Positions 33,719 to 43,583 are shown, counted from the stretch's first letter. The stretch is 64,000 bases of DNA from Bacillus cereus ATCC 14579 (GCF_000007825.1 NC_004722.1:1838501-1902500); one strand, 5' to 3'. Program-made: numbers and translations. Notes: a model not told the origin generated them from the letters alone.

Positions 33719-34936
33719 ATGTCGATGAAAAAACGTAAGTGGCTAAAAACAATGTTTACTGGTTGTGTTTTAGGTTCGTTATTAATAACGGCAGCTTGTT
33801 CAGGAAAGAAAACAAGTACAGAGGATGAAAAAACGATTAAGGTAGGAGTCCTTGCTTCTTTAACAGGACCGCTAGAATCGTATGGAAAACAAACAGTGAA
33901 CGGATTTGAATTAGGGTTAGATTATGCAACTGGTGGAACTGGGAAAGTAGATGGGAAAAAGATTAAGTTTGTTGTAGAAGATACAGAAACGAAAGCGGAT
34001 GTAGCAGTTAAAAAAGCTACGAAGTTATTAGAAGAAGAGAAAGTTGATTTTTTAGTTGGATCGTCTAGTTCAAGTGATACGTTAGCGGTTTTGCCACTGG
34101 CTGAAGAATATGAAAAGATTATGGTTGTAGAACCGGCAGTTGCGGATAGTATTACCGGGAAGAACTGGAATAAATATATTTTTAGAACTGGAAGAAGTTC
34201 CTCACAAGATGCGATTGCAGGAGCAGCAGCAATTGCGAAAAAAGATGTAAAGATTGCAACATTTGCCCCAGATAACGCTTTTGGTCGTGAAGGGATTGCT
34301 GCATTTAAAGCGGGTGCGAAAAAATTAGGTGCGAACATTGTGAATGAGCAATACGCGGATACAAATTCAACAGATTTTACAGCGAATATTCAAAATATCA
34401 TTAGTTCAAAACCAGATTATTTATTTATCGTTTGGGCAGGGGCAAATTCACCTTGGAAACAGTTGAAAGATATGAATGTGGAAGCGCAAGGTATTAAAAT
34501 TTCTACAGGTGCGCCAGATATACCAGCATTAAAAACAATGGATGCATTAGTAGGTATGCAAGGTTTTTCTGTATATTATCACACACTTCCAAAAAATAAA
34601 GTGAATGATTGGCTAGTTGAAGAGCATAAAAAACGTTTTAATGGTGCAGTGCCAGATTTGTTTACAGCAGGAGGAATGTCAGCAGCAATTTCTATTGTAG
34701 AAGCCTTAAAGAAAACAAAAGGTGATACAGATGTAGATACCTTGATTAAGAAAATGGAAGGAATGGAATTTGATACACCGAAAGGAAAGATGAAGTTTAG
34801 AGAGAAGGACCACCAAGCGATGCAGACACTGTATTCTATCACATTGAAAAAGCAAGACGGTGTTGATTATCCGGTGCCAGTGTTAGAGCGAGAATTAACG
34901 ATGAAAGAAACAGAACCACCAGTTCAAAATAAATAG
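33719..34936 (+). CDS. ABC transporter substrate-binding lipoprotein, branched-chain amino acid type
   Basis: 405 residues from ATG 33,719 behind GGGGAGG. Lipoprotein signal: KKRKW, hydrophobic core, LITAAC with the lipid-bearing Cys. The mature part has KVGVLASLTGPLESYGKQ and the periplasmic-binding-protein type I fold of the Leu/Ile/Val (or amide/urea) receptors. It would catch the substrate outside the membrane and hand it to the permeases encoded downstream. The substrate is not certain: family members bind branched-chain amino acids, urea or short amides. First gene of a five-gene operon. Confidence 0.9.
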   Translation: MSMKKRKWLKTMFTGCVLGSLLITAACSGKKTSTEDEKTIKVGVLASLTGPLESYGKQTVNGFELGLDYATGGTGKVDGKKIKFVVEDTETKADVAVKKATKLLEEEKVDFLVGSSSSSDTLAVLPLAEEYEKIMVVEPAVADSITGKNWNKYIFRTGRSSSQDAIAGAAAIAKKDVKIATFAPDNAFGREGIAAFKAGAKKLGANIVNEQYADTNSTDFTANIQNIISSKPDYLFIVWAGANSPWKQLKDMNVEAQGIKISTGAPDIPALKTMDALVGMQGFSVYYHTLPKNKVNDWLVEEHKKRFNGAVPDLFTAGGMSAAISIVEALKKTKGDTDVDTLIKKMEGMEFDTPKGKMKFREKDHQAMQTLYSITLKKQDGVDYPVPVLERELTMKETEPPVQNK

Positions 34937-35025
34937 ACTGAATTTTCTGTTGTTTTTGTATAAAGAGGGGGGACTCTCTTTATACATATTTCTTTCATAC
35001 TCACGGCTTTAAAGGGAGGGATTTC

Positions 35026-35778
35026 GTGACACATTTGCTAGAGACGAAAAATCTTAGTGTATCTTTTGGTGAACATCAAGTTATTAAAGATGTAAATTTA
35101 ACTGTCCAAAAAGGAAAGCTCATTTCTATTATTGGGCCAAATGGTGCGGGGAAGACAACGTTATTTAATTTACTAAGTGGACAGATTTCACCCACAACAG
35201 GTGAAGTGTATTTTAAAGGGCAAGATATTACAAAACTATCGATTTCAGATCGAACACGCTTAGGAATCGGTCGCTCTTTTCAGCTTACAAACATATTCCC
35301 AGAACTAACGGTACTTGAAAATGTCCGTTTAAGTGTTCAATCATTCGTACAAGATTACTATAGTTTTTTCCCGAGTTCAGCAAAATTAAAGCAACAAGTT
35401 GGAGAGGCGAGACGTTTCTTAAAAACAGTATTACTTCATGAAAAAGAGAACGTATTAGCGAAAGATTTGGCACATGGAGAGAAAAGGAAGCTAGAACTTG
35501 CGATGTTATTAGCTTTAAAAACGGATGTGTTATTACTTGATGAGCCGACGGCAGGTATTTCGGTTGAGGAAGTCCCTGCTATATTACAAGTGATTGAAAA
35601 TATTAAGAAACATCCAGAGAGCACAATTGTACTTATCGAACACAAAATGGATATGATACTAGGTTTGTCAGATCATCTTATCGTTTTATTTCATGGAGAG
35701 TTATTGGCTGAAGGATTGCCAGAAGAAATTATGAAAGATGAGCGTGTACAAAGTGCTTATTTAGGGGGGATTATATAG
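35026..35778 (+). CDS. LivG-type ABC transporter ATP-binding protein
   Basis: 250 residues, GTG start behind GGGAGG. Walker A GPNGAGKTTLFN, Q-loop region SFQLTNIFPELTVLENV, Walker B VLLLDEPTAGIS, and switch His in LIEHKMD. The signature motif is LAHGEKRKLELAMLL, a LSGGQ variant usual for LivG. It powers import for the permease pair encoded downstream. The stop overlaps the next start by 1 nt. Confidence 0.9.
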   Translation: MTHLLETKNLSVSFGEHQVIKDVNLTVQKGKLISIIGPNGAGKTTLFNLLSGQISPTTGEVYFKGQDITKLSISDRTRLGIGRSFQLTNIFPELTVLENVRLSVQSFVQDYYSFFPSSAKLKQQVGEARRFLKTVLLHEKENVLAKDLAHGEKRKLELAMLLALKTDVLLLDEPTAGISVEEVPAILQVIENIKKHPESTIVLIEHKMDMILGLSDHLIVLFHGELLAEGLPEEIMKDERVQSAYLGGII

Positions 35779-36479
35779 TGGCACTATTACAAGTGAATAA
35801 TATAGAAACGTATTTAGATCAGTTTCATATTTTGCAAGGAGTATCTCTTGCTGTTGAGAAAGGGACGATTACTGTACTGTTTGGTAGAAATGGGGCAGGG
35901 AAAACAACGACATTACGTTCAGTGATGGGGTTTCACCGCATTGCAGATGGTGAAATTTATTATGATAGTGCAAAAGTGAGTGGATTACCTACACATTTAA
36001 TTTCAAGAAAAGGAATAGGGTATGTACCAGAAAATCAAGGTATTTTTCATGATTTGACAGTAGAAGAAACTTTCGCTCTTGCTAGGGGAAAAGGTGAGGA
36101 AGTAGAAGGGAAAATAGAGTGGATGCTGGAACTATTTCCGGATTTAAAGCAGTTTTGGAATAAGAAAAGTGGGCTCTTGAGCGGAGGGCAAAAGCAAATG
36201 TTGGCTATTTCAAGAGCGTTTATTAATAGTGATGGATTATTACTTATTGATGAACCGAGCAAAGGGCTATCCCCGATAATGGTGGAGAAATTAATGGTAG
36301 CTATTTTGAAGATGAAAGAGAAAACAACAGTTTTACTTGTTGAGCAAAATTTTATGATAGCCAGTCAAATTGGCGATTATTTTTACATTATGGATAACGG
36401 ACGAATTGTTCATAACGGTTTTATGAATGAATTAAAAAAGGATAAGGAAATGTGTCATAAATATTTAGGAATCTCTTAA
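35778..36479 (+). CDS. LivF-type ABC transporter ATP-binding protein
   Basis: 233 residues, GTG start. Walker A GRNGAGKTTT, signature LLSGGQKQMLAISRAF, Walker B LLLIDEPSKGLSP, His-switch replaced by Gln-containing LLVEQNFM, as in many LivF proteins. Coupled to the LivG-type gene and to the permeases that follow after ~20 bp. Confidence 0.9.
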   Translation: MALLQVNNIETYLDQFHILQGVSLAVEKGTITVLFGRNGAGKTTTLRSVMGFHRIADGEIYYDSAKVSGLPTHLISRKGIGYVPENQGIFHDLTVEETFALARGKGEEVEGKIEWMLELFPDLKQFWNKKSGLLSGGQKQMLAISRAFINSDGLLLIDEPSKGLSPIMVEKLMVAILKMKEKTTVLLVEQNFMIASQIGDYFYIMDNGRIVHNGFMNELKKDKEMCHKYLGIS

Positions 36480-36500
36480 CATGAATCCGAGGTGAAAAGG

Positions 36501-37361
36501 ATGGATGTGTTAATCAATTTATTTGTAAATGGGATTTCAACAGGGATGCTCATTTTTTTGTTAGCATCAGGTCTTTCACTTATTTTTGGTTTAATGAGCG
36601 TTTTAAACTTTGCACACGGTGGTTTGTTTGCATGGGGAGCATTTACAGGTGTTTGGTTATTTAATATGACAGGAAGTTATATATTAGCTTTAGTTGGAGC
36701 AGTAGCCATGGGAATGTTCCTAGGATTTATTTTAGAAAGGTTTCTTATTAGGCCGGTATATGGAAATCATGTTCGACAGCTGCTCGTTACGCTTGGAGGA
36801 ATGCTCGTTCTTAGTGAGTGTATTAAAATATTTTGGGGGCCAAACCCTATTAGTGCAAAATTACCGTTATGGTTACAAGGAAGTTTTACATTCGGAGGTA
36901 TTATATTAATTAAATATCGTCTATTTGTTATTTTGATTGGGATAATTATTTACATTGCACTACTACTATTACTCAAAAAGACGAAGATAGGTCTTATGAT
37001 CCGTGCAGGTGTAATGGATAAAGAAATGGTTCAAGCGCTTGGTATTAATGTAAAAGCGATATTTTCTTTCGTCTTTTTATTAGGGGCAGGGATGGCAGCT
37101 TTGGGAGGATTCTTATTAGCGCCGTATTCGGGCGTTATTTTCGCCGAGATGGGCATGCAGTATGCAATTTTAGCTTTTATAGTAGTAATTATCGGTGGAT
37201 TAGGAAGCGTTCAAGGTTCAGCTATTGCTTCTTTAATTGTCGGATTAGCTGGTGCTTTTACAGCGTATTTTATACCAGATTTATCACTTGCAATTAATAT
37301 GTTAATGTTACTATTTTTCTTAATAGTGAAGCCAACTGGACTTGTTGGTGAAAAGGGGTGA
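36501..37361 (+). CDS. LivH-type branched-chain amino acid ABC permease
   Basis: 286 residues from ATG 36,501, 6 nt behind GAGGTG; a GTG at 36,492 lies within the ribosome site. About eight membrane segments. The motif SGLSLIFGLMSVLNFAHGG near the start and the EAA-like loop IRAGVMDKEMVQALGINVK are typical of LivH. With the next protein it forms the membrane channel of the importer. Confidence 0.9.
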   Translation: MDVLINLFVNGISTGMLIFLLASGLSLIFGLMSVLNFAHGGLFAWGAFTGVWLFNMTGSYILALVGAVAMGMFLGFILERFLIRPVYGNHVRQLLVTLGGMLVLSECIKIFWGPNPISAKLPLWLQGSFTFGGIILIKYRLFVILIGIIIYIALLLLLKKTKIGLMIRAGVMDKEMVQALGINVKAIFSFVFLLGAGMAALGGFLLAPYSGVIFAEMGMQYAILAFIVVIIGGLGSVQGSAIASLIVGLAGAFTAYFIPDLSLAINMLMLLFFLIVKPTGLVGEKG

Positions 37362-37362
37362 A

Positions 37363-38364
37363 ATGGTGAACAACACATCGGACCGAATTAAAGTATACTT
37401 CGGAGTATGTATGCTCATTTGTTTAAGTGTATTTCCGTTCGTAAATGATTCACGGAGCCTGTTAATTTTGTTCACTCAAATCTTCATCTTTGCTATTTTT
37501 GCAATGAGTTTTGATGTATTGCTTGGGTATACAGGAATTGTATCGTTCGGTCATTGTATGTTCTTTGGGATAGGAGCATATGGGGTAGCGCTTTTATTTG
37601 ATCGACAAGGCGTATCAATAACGAACTTTTTAATTGGAATAGTAGCTGCAATTATCGTTTCAGCAATCGTTAGTTATATAATTGGTTTGCTTTCTTTACG
37701 ATTGAAAAGTCATTTTTATGCAATGTTAACACTTGCTATTTCACAGCTATTTTTTGTACTTGCTGAAAAATGGCGTGGGCTTACTCACGGAGGAGATGGT
37801 TTTACATTTGGTGTACCAGACGTATTCCGTGATCGTTTTACGTTTTATTATGTAACACTTATATGTTTACTTATCATTTTTGTTCTGTTACGTCTTTTCA
37901 CCAAATCTTCTATTGGAAAAGTATTAAAGGCAATTTCCCAAAATGAGCAACGTGTTGAAGCACTAGGATATAAAGTGCTTCATTATAAAATTATTGCTAG
38001 CATTGTTGCAGGAGTAGTAGCTGCGATTAGCGGTGGTTTATTTGTTATCACATTGCGTTTTGTTAATACGACTGTATTTTCAATTGAAATGACATTAAAT
38101 GCATTATTGATGACGATGATTGGTGGGGTTGGAACGTTAATTGGAGCAATTGCAGGAGCTGGAATTATTGAATCTCTAAAATATTATTTATCAGAACTAG
38201 CTACAGAGTATCCGATCTTTGAACGATGGACGATTATTCTTGGTTTATTGTACATTATCGTATTGCTAGTTTTCCCGAAAGGATTAGTTGGCACGGTTAA
38301 GGGACTGAAGAATATGAAGCGGAATAAGAAGGAGAAAAGTGCAGAAGTGGAGCAAAATGTGTGA
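37363..38364 (+). CDS. LivM-type branched-chain amino acid ABC permease
   Basis: 333 residues from ATG 37,363 behind AAGGGGTG, 1 nt after the previous stop. About nine membrane segments, with LLGYTGIVSFGHCMFFGIGAY near the start and the loop VLKAISQNEQRVEALGYKV that contacts the ATPase. The basic C-terminus (MKRNKKEKSAEVEQNV) is cytoplasmic. Closes the operon; a terminator follows. Confidence 0.9.
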   Translation: MVNNTSDRIKVYFGVCMLICLSVFPFVNDSRSLLILFTQIFIFAIFAMSFDVLLGYTGIVSFGHCMFFGIGAYGVALLFDRQGVSITNFLIGIVAAIIVSAIVSYIIGLLSLRLKSHFYAMLTLAISQLFFVLAEKWRGLTHGGDGFTFGVPDVFRDRFTFYYVTLICLLIIFVLLRLFTKSSIGKVLKAISQNEQRVEALGYKVLHYKIIASIVAGVVAAISGGLFVITLRFVNTTVFSIEMTLNALLMTMIGGVGTLIGAIAGAGIIESLKYYLSELATEYPIFERWTIILGLLYIIVLLVFPKGLVGTVKGLKNMKRNKKEKSAEVEQNV

Positions 38365-38386
38365 AAAATCAATTGTATAGAATATG

Positions 38387-38425
38387 AAAATCCCTCTTTT
38401 AGATTCATAAAGGAGGGATTTTTTA
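38387..38425. terminator. bidirectional terminator between ABC operon and LysR gene
   Basis: AAAATCCCTC pairs with GAGGGATTTT; both sides carry suitable A and T tracts. Confidence 0.8.
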
Positions 38426-39214
38426 TTAACCGAATAGTTCATCAGGGATTTGTTTGAAAGAGTTTTGATTTGTAAAAAAATGAACAGCTAATTTTTCAAC
38501 TGGAACATCTTCAATTGGTACCAATTTATCATTTTTAATCGGCAAAAAGGCTATCCCTTTTCCGTCCTGAATAAACTCTTCCATAAGCGAATAAGAATCT
38601 AATTGTTGAAGTTGACGCTGAGATAAATTATTTTCTTTTAGAAATTGTATCGTCTTATTTCTAAAAGGGCACTTTTTGTCATTGCTAACGAAGAAGAGTT
38701 CCTTTGAATAGTCAATGATACATTTTTCTTGATCTTTTAGTAAGCCTATAGAAATTGAAGTAGTAAATACTTTTTTAAAACCTGCACCAGAATCATCCTC
38801 ATAAGTGATGACCATATCAACTTTTTGTTGCTGCAGTAATTTTGGCAAATGACTACTATTTTCTACATATATTTGATAATTCATGAAATTTTCTTTAATA
38901 CGCTTACTTAAATAATTAGTCAAAATCGATTGTGACGTCGCGATTATATAAGAAGACCCACTTGTTTTAATTTTATCTTTCGCTTCTTCTAATAGAGTTA
39001 ATATTTGATTCGTGTAATCTAATAAAATGTCACCAGAAGGTAATAAGGAAACGCCTTTGTTATCTCTATGTAGTAAGGGTGTTTCTAATTCTTGTTCTAA
39101 TTTTTTGATTCTTTCAGTTACGTTCGGTTGAACATAACCTAACTCTTTAGCAGCTTTACTAATAGAACCCTCACTGGCTACAGTTTTGAATATAATAAGA
39201 TCATTTATTTCCAT
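38426..39214 (-). CDS. LysR-family transcriptional regulator
   Basis: 262 residues from ATG 39,214 behind AAGGGG; longer in-frame starts have weaker sites. The N-terminal helix-turn-helix (LIIFKTVASEGSISKAAKELGYVQPNVTERIKKLE) is typical, followed by a small effector-binding domain (~90-262), slightly shorter than usual LysR proteins (~300). It is divergent from a DUF4865 gene ~120 bp away, so it likely controls that gene and itself. Confidence 0.87.
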   Translation of the reverse strand: MEINDLIIFKTVASEGSISKAAKELGYVQPNVTERIKKLEQELETPLLHRDNKGVSLLPSGDILLDYTNQILTLLEEAKDKIKTSGSSYIIATSQSILTNYLSKRIKENFMNYQIYVENSSHLPKLLQQQKVDMVITYEDDSGAGFKKVFTTSISIGLLKDQEKCIIDYSKELFFVSNDKKCPFRNKTIQFLKENNLSQRQLQQLDSYSLMEEFIQDGKGIAFLPIKNDKLVPIEDVPVEKLAVHFFTNQNSFKQIPDELFG

Positions 39215-39334
39215 GTATCTCAGCCCCTTATGCACTATCATTATAAATGATACCAAACATAATTTATACCTATTTTACGTTAGCTACTTATCGATTTATC
39301 ATAATGTATATAAGATTGAAAGCGAGTGATAAAC

Positions 39335-39883
39335 ATGATTGGAATGCAATATAAGGTCATTTTGCCAAAGGATTATGACATGGAAATTATTAAGAAAAGG
39401 GTAAAGGATAATGGTTATAAAACTGATGGTTTCCAAGCACTAAATTTTAAAGCTTATTTAATTACGGAAACGGAGAAAGACGGGAATTTTTATAACTGCT
39501 ATGCACCTTTATATATTTGGAATGGGCATGAAGGGATGAATAAATTTATCTTTGAAGGGTATTACGATAATATTTTACAATCGTTTGGTTGGCAACAAAT
39601 ACATATAGGTGTTCCATTAGTTGTTAATCTAAGTGATGATTTTAAGAAATGTAAGTATGTTGTTGAATACGTGGGGAGTATTTCTCAAAAGAATTCATTG
39701 ATTGAAACTCAATTTAACTTTTTTAATAAGAATGTCCAGAATACAGAAAATTGTAAAGGGAATGTAATAGTGTATAACCCAGATAAGTGGGGATATAGTC
39801 AGTTTGAATTTTATGAAGTAAAGCCTGAAATTGAAGAGATAGAGGATATTACATTATATGAGGTTTTACACATTTCACAGTAG
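39335..39883 (+). CDS. DUF4865 family protein
   Basis: 182 residues from ATG 39,335. The opening MIGMQYKVILPKDYDMEIIKKRVKDNGYKTDGF and APLYIWNGHEGMNKFIFEGYYDNIL fit DUF4865, a family often found beside LysR regulators and probably a small ligand-binding or monooxygenase-like protein (ABM-like fold by look). No membrane segment or signal. Function unknown; the divergent LysR gene is its probable regulator. Confidence 0.75.
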   Translation: MIGMQYKVILPKDYDMEIIKKRVKDNGYKTDGFQALNFKAYLITETEKDGNFYNCYAPLYIWNGHEGMNKFIFEGYYDNILQSFGWQQIHIGVPLVVNLSDDFKKCKYVVEYVGSISQKNSLIETQFNFFNKNVQNTENCKGNVIVYNPDKWGYSQFEFYEVKPEIEEIEDITLYEVLHISQ

Positions 39884-39915
39884 ATGCGGAATTGAAATAG
39901 AAATAAATTATTTAT

Positions 39916-39963
39916 AAAAAATCCATTTTGATTCAAGTAATAATGTTCAAAATGGACTTTTCT
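39916..39963. terminator. bidirectional terminator
   Basis: TCCATTTTGA pairs with TCAAAATGGA, with A and T tracts on the outside, between converging genes. Confidence 0.65.
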
Positions 39964-39971
39964 TAATTATC

Positions 39972-40715
39972 TTATGTATATTCAAAACAAATTACTGCTT
40001 TTCTTAATTCTTTATTAAAGAATAAGTAAATACGATCGGCACCATAAGCTTGAAAATAATATCCTGTAACAAATCCAACATATGTAAAGGGATGTCCATA
40101 TTCATCTTTTGGTACATATAGAAGATTCGTAAAGTCAAAAATTTCGTCTTCGTTATCGCAGTCTTCTAATAATTCTTCACCTTCTTCTGTCATAAAACGA
40201 ACATCATCTAGGATACCATTTACCACAGGATAATTTAATCCCCAGCCATTTGTTTGTTTTTCAACAAACTCTTGTTCTAATACTTCTACAGATGTTATTT
40301 CTTTTCCTAAGCTAGAATAAGGATAAATTTTTTGATTACGTTGAAAATACTCTTTACGGATTTGATAATCTCTTTTATTACTCTCATAGGCTTGTTCTAT
40401 TATGTCAGAATTATTTTGTTCGATTTCGAAATAATTCCAATCCGCTTCAAATTTATATTTTCCATTAATGACATCGAATCCTAATGTATCTGCTTTCGTA
40501 AAATTTGTGTGAAATGGTTTGGTGAAATCACCCACGCAACCATCATGGATTTCTTTTGCTGACACAATATGTACCCATTCGTCCAATTCCGGTTCAATAC
40601 ATTGTAAGTTTATAGAACAAATGGGTAAAAAGTGCTTTTTATGTTGTTCCAAATCATCATAAAATATGTCTTCATATTCAGGGAATGGTTTTATAAATTG
40701 TTTAGAAATATGCAT
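39972..40715 (-). CDS. hypothetical cytosolic protein
   Basis: 247 residues, acidic, rich in Tyr/Phe, no signal peptide or membrane segment. I do not recognise the family. Segments such as DEWVHIVSAKEIHDGCVGDF and YGHPFTYVGFVTGYYFQAYGADRIYLFF suggest a mixed alpha/beta fold. Stands alone between the DUF4865 gene and a lipoprotein gene. SMI1/KNR4-type immunity proteins have similar composition, but no motif supports that. Confidence 0.6.
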   Translation of the reverse strand: MHISKQFIKPFPEYEDIFYDDLEQHKKHFLPICSINLQCIEPELDEWVHIVSAKEIHDGCVGDFTKPFHTNFTKADTLGFDVINGKYKFEADWNYFEIEQNNSDIIEQAYESNKRDYQIRKEYFQRNQKIYPYSSLGKEITSVEVLEQEFVEKQTNGWGLNYPVVNGILDDVRFMTEEGEELLEDCDNEDEIFDFTNLLYVPKDEYGHPFTYVGFVTGYYFQAYGADRIYLFFNKELRKAVICFEYT

Positions 40716-41019
40716 GTTCTGCCCACCTTTACATTAGTGATTTGTTTAATTTTATCATTTTATTTTAATTTTTTCTTATTTAAAAATTTATGATACACAT
40801 AGTTATGGGAATAAAGAGTTCGTAAGTAAGGTGGATGTCTTATTGTTAAAATTTTATCATATGTCGAACAGTTGAGAGATGAAGCAAAGTAAGACTTCAT
40901 ACTTATACATAGCCTTATTACATTCGACACATAACGACAATATGCTGTTCATTTATCTGTTAGTATAATATATAGTTTTTGAGGATTTTTATCATTTTTA
41001 CATTGGGGGAAGGGAATTT

Positions 41020-41559
41020 ATGTTTAAAAAAATCGCAACAGTCACTTTAGCAGGGACGTTAGCTTTCAGTTTATCGGCATGTGATGAGAAGAAAGAAGTA
41101 GCTAAAACTGTATCAAATAATAAGAAGGAAGAGCAAAGTAGTGCCAAAAAAGAAAATACGAAGAATGAAGATACAAGAGAATATAATGTTGAAAAAACTA
41201 CTCAAATTAGAAATCAAAAATTAACAGTCCATAAAGTACAAATAGCACAAGTGGCAGAATATGATAAGCTGGAAAAAGGTAATGAGTTTGTTATTGTTCA
41301 TGTTACAGTAGAGAATATTGGTAATCAAAAAGTTAGAATTAATCCATTAGATTTTTACCTTGAAAGAGGAGATGGAAGTATCGTGGACCATACATTTTCA
41401 ACTAGTAATAAAAACGTTTTTAAAATTAAAGATGTAGATCCAAACGGTAAGATAACAGGAGCCATAACGTTTGAAGCGAAAAAAGGTGATTCTAATCTTG
41501 AATTAATTTATAGACCTGATGTTATGTCTAAAGAGGAAGTAAAGGTAGAACTTAAATGA
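41020..41559 (+). CDS. DUF4352-type lipoprotein
   Basis: 179 residues. Lipoprotein signal with LSAC (lipid Cys at 21), then a Lys/Glu/Asn-rich linker of ~40 residues and a beta-sandwich domain: KGNEFVIVHVTVENIGNQKVRINPLDFYLE and GAITFEAKKGD are the usual DUF4352 core. Such proteins sit on the outer face of the membrane; the role is unknown. Preceded by ~300 bp without a gene. Confidence 0.8.
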   Translation: MFKKIATVTLAGTLAFSLSACDEKKEVAKTVSNNKKEEQSSAKKENTKNEDTREYNVEKTTQIRNQKLTVHKVQIAQVAEYDKLEKGNEFVIVHVTVENIGNQKVRINPLDFYLERGDGSIVDHTFSTSNKNVFKIKDVDPNGKITGAITFEAKKGDSNLELIYRPDVMSKEEVKVELK

Positions 41560-41926
41560 TATATCCTGTAAAAGCCCAATTGGTGTAAACAAGGGTTTTT
41601 TATGCAAACTTATACAGGTTTTACATGAAGACGGTATGCTCAAATGAATTTACGCTACGATAAAAGAAAATAATAGATTAGATGGTGTGAATTTCAAACA
41701 TACGGTTTTGAAAACAAAAAATAAATGCATGATAAGGATTGGCGTTGGAGCTTAATCCTTTTTTTATGAAGATGTAGAGAATGGCAAGTAGAACTAATAC
41801 TACACGAGTGATGCCTTTAGTTAAGTAAAAGTAAGTTGAGTTATATAAAAAAGGTGATTTTCTCTTGCATTACTATCACTTGAGTGGTAAAGTGATAGTA
41901 AGATTCACGATAGGAAGTGATCAAAC
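41560..41926. other. intergenic region with two weak terminators and MarR operator
   Basis: No supported gene. It holds a weak hairpin at 41,570-41,600 (AAAAGCCC with GGGTTTTT), a better one at 41,734-41,765 (AAGGATT with AATCCTT then T run), and at the right end the MarR operator listed separately. Confidence 0.55.
41870..41901 (+). promoter_or_regulatory. MarR operator, 12-bp perfect inverted repeat
   Basis: TTACTATCACTT and AAGTGATAGTAA, spaced by 8 bp, lie 25 bp before the marR-type gene. A related but weaker pair (CACTATCA ... TGATGGTG) occurs at about 42,379-42,408, before the oxidoreductase gene. Confidence 0.75.
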
Positions 41927-42370
41927 ATGCGTGATAATACGATAGGGTCATTAATATGGTTACGTTTAATACGATTTACGAACCAAAGTAATCAATTGTC
42001 AAATGAGTTTTTAAAACGTTTTGATTTAACGACAGCTCAATTTGATGTGCTTTTGCAAATACGTACGTATCAACCACTAACACAAATGGAGTTAGCTGAA
42101 AAGGTAACTGTTACACAAGGTGGCATTTCTCGAATGTTAACTCGTCTTGAAAAAGAAGGATATATTGTACGAAAACAAGATTGGAAAACGAAAACAATTA
42201 GTCTTACAGAGCAAGGAGAAGCAGCTTTAGAGAGAGCATTGCCAGAACAACTTGCATTTCAATCTTCGTTTTTTGATGATGTATTAAATGAAGAAGAGCA
42301 GAAAATATTATACGAGCTGATGACGAAAGTTCATAAGCATAGCGAAAAAAAAGAATTACCGCAAGAGTAA
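41927..42370 (+). CDS. MarR-family transcriptional regulator
   Basis: 147 residues. Winged helix at ~30-100: FDLTTAQFDVLLQIRTYQPLTQMELAEKVTVTQGGISRMLTRLEKEGYIVRKQDWKTKTISLTEQG in shape, with the usual dimerising helices at both ends. It likely represses itself and the flavin oxidoreductase gene through the TATCACTT repeats on both sides, and lets go on binding a small molecule (often a quinone, phenol or oxidant). Confidence 0.88.
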   Translation: MRDNTIGSLIWLRLIRFTNQSNQLSNEFLKRFDLTTAQFDVLLQIRTYQPLTQMELAEKVTVTQGGISRMLTRLEKEGYIVRKQDWKTKTISLTEQGEAALERALPEQLAFQSSFFDDVLNEEEQKILYELMTKVHKHSEKKELPQE

Positions 42371-42488
42371 TTTTTTTACACTATCAATTGACTAATCAAG
42401 TGATGGTGTAGGTAATACGGAGATAAACTTGACTTACCAACGTTTTTAGAAAAAAACTAATACTACTTTATTAAAGGGGAGAGTAACT

Positions 42489-43544
42489 ATGGAAAAATAC
42501 CGTATAGATACAAGAAAAGGAATTGAGTTTGGATTATATTCAATTGGTGATCATGTTTTAAATCCACATAATGGGGACAAAATTACGCCAGAGAAAAGAA
42601 TTCACGAACTAATTGAAACAGCTAAGTTAGCAGATGAGGCAGGGCTTGATGTGTTTGCTGTCGGCGAAAGTCACCAAACACATTTTACAACGCAAGCTCA
42701 TACAGTTATTTTAGGTGCGGTCGCGCAAGCTACGAAAAATATAAAAATTGCAAGTTCCGCAACGATATTAAGTACATCTGATCCAGTTCGAGTATATGAG
42801 GATTTCGCTACCATTGACTTGATTTCTAATGGACGTGCAGAAATTGTGGCTGGTCGTGGATCTCGTATTGGAGGATATAGTTTACTTGGTTATGACGTGA
42901 ATGATTATGAAGAATTATTTGAAGAGAAGATGGATCTTTTATTAAAAATTAATAACGAGGAACATGTAACATGGAATGGACAGTTCAGAGCACCGCTCGC
43001 ACATGCATCGGTTATTCCAAGAGCGAAAAATAATAACTTACCAATTTGGCGTGCAGTTGGAGGTCCACCAGCTAGTGCAATTAAAGCAGGACGTGCAGGT
43101 GTGCCAATGATGATAACAACACTTGGTGGTCCAGCAATTAACTTTAAAGTGTCAGTAGATGCTTACCGCGAGGCTGCTCAGCAAAGCGGATTTGATCCAG
43201 CTAGTTTACCAGTTGCGACAACGAGTTTATTTTATACGGCAAAAAATTCACAAGATGCACTTAGTGAATATTACCCTCACATTAATGCTGGTATGCTTAC
43301 ACTGCGCGGTGATGGGTATCCGAAACAGCAATTTACAAATGCAATAGATTACCGTGATGCTTTAATGGTTGGTAGCCCACAACAAATCATTGAGAAAATG
43401 CTTTACCAATATGAATTGTTTGGCCAACAACGCTTTATGGCACAAATTGATTTTGGCGGTGTACCATTTGATAAAATTGAGAAAAATATTGAATTAATTG
43501 CTACTGAAATTTTACCAGCCGTTAGAAAACATACAGCAAAATAA
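42489..43544 (+). CDS. LLM-class flavin-dependent oxidoreductase
   Basis: 351 residues behind AGGGGAG. Bacterial luciferase-like fold: GLYSIGDH at the start, KLADEAGLDVFAVGESHQTHF, VRVYEDFATIDLISNGRAEIVAGRGS and a C-terminal GGVPFDKIEKNIEL. These enzymes use FMNH2 (from a partner reductase) and O2, or are F420-linked in other phyla. The MarR gene just before it and shared operator-like repeats suggest it is induced by its substrate or by oxidative stress. Followed by a terminator. Confidence 0.87.
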   Translation: MEKYRIDTRKGIEFGLYSIGDHVLNPHNGDKITPEKRIHELIETAKLADEAGLDVFAVGESHQTHFTTQAHTVILGAVAQATKNIKIASSATILSTSDPVRVYEDFATIDLISNGRAEIVAGRGSRIGGYSLLGYDVNDYEELFEEKMDLLLKINNEEHVTWNGQFRAPLAHASVIPRAKNNNLPIWRAVGGPPASAIKAGRAGVPMMITTLGGPAINFKVSVDAYREAAQQSGFDPASLPVATTSLFYTAKNSQDALSEYYPHINAGMLTLRGDGYPKQQFTNAIDYRDALMVGSPQQIIEKMLYQYELFGQQRFMAQIDFGGVPFDKIEKNIELIATEILPAVRKHTAK

Positions 43545-43547
43545 ATA

Positions 43548-43583
43548 AAAAAACTGAGAGTTTAATCGACTCTCAGTTTTTTT
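43548..43583 (+). terminator. terminator after flavin oxidoreductase
   Basis: AAAAACTGAGAGT pairs with ACTCTCAGTTTTT, then T run. Confidence 0.85.
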
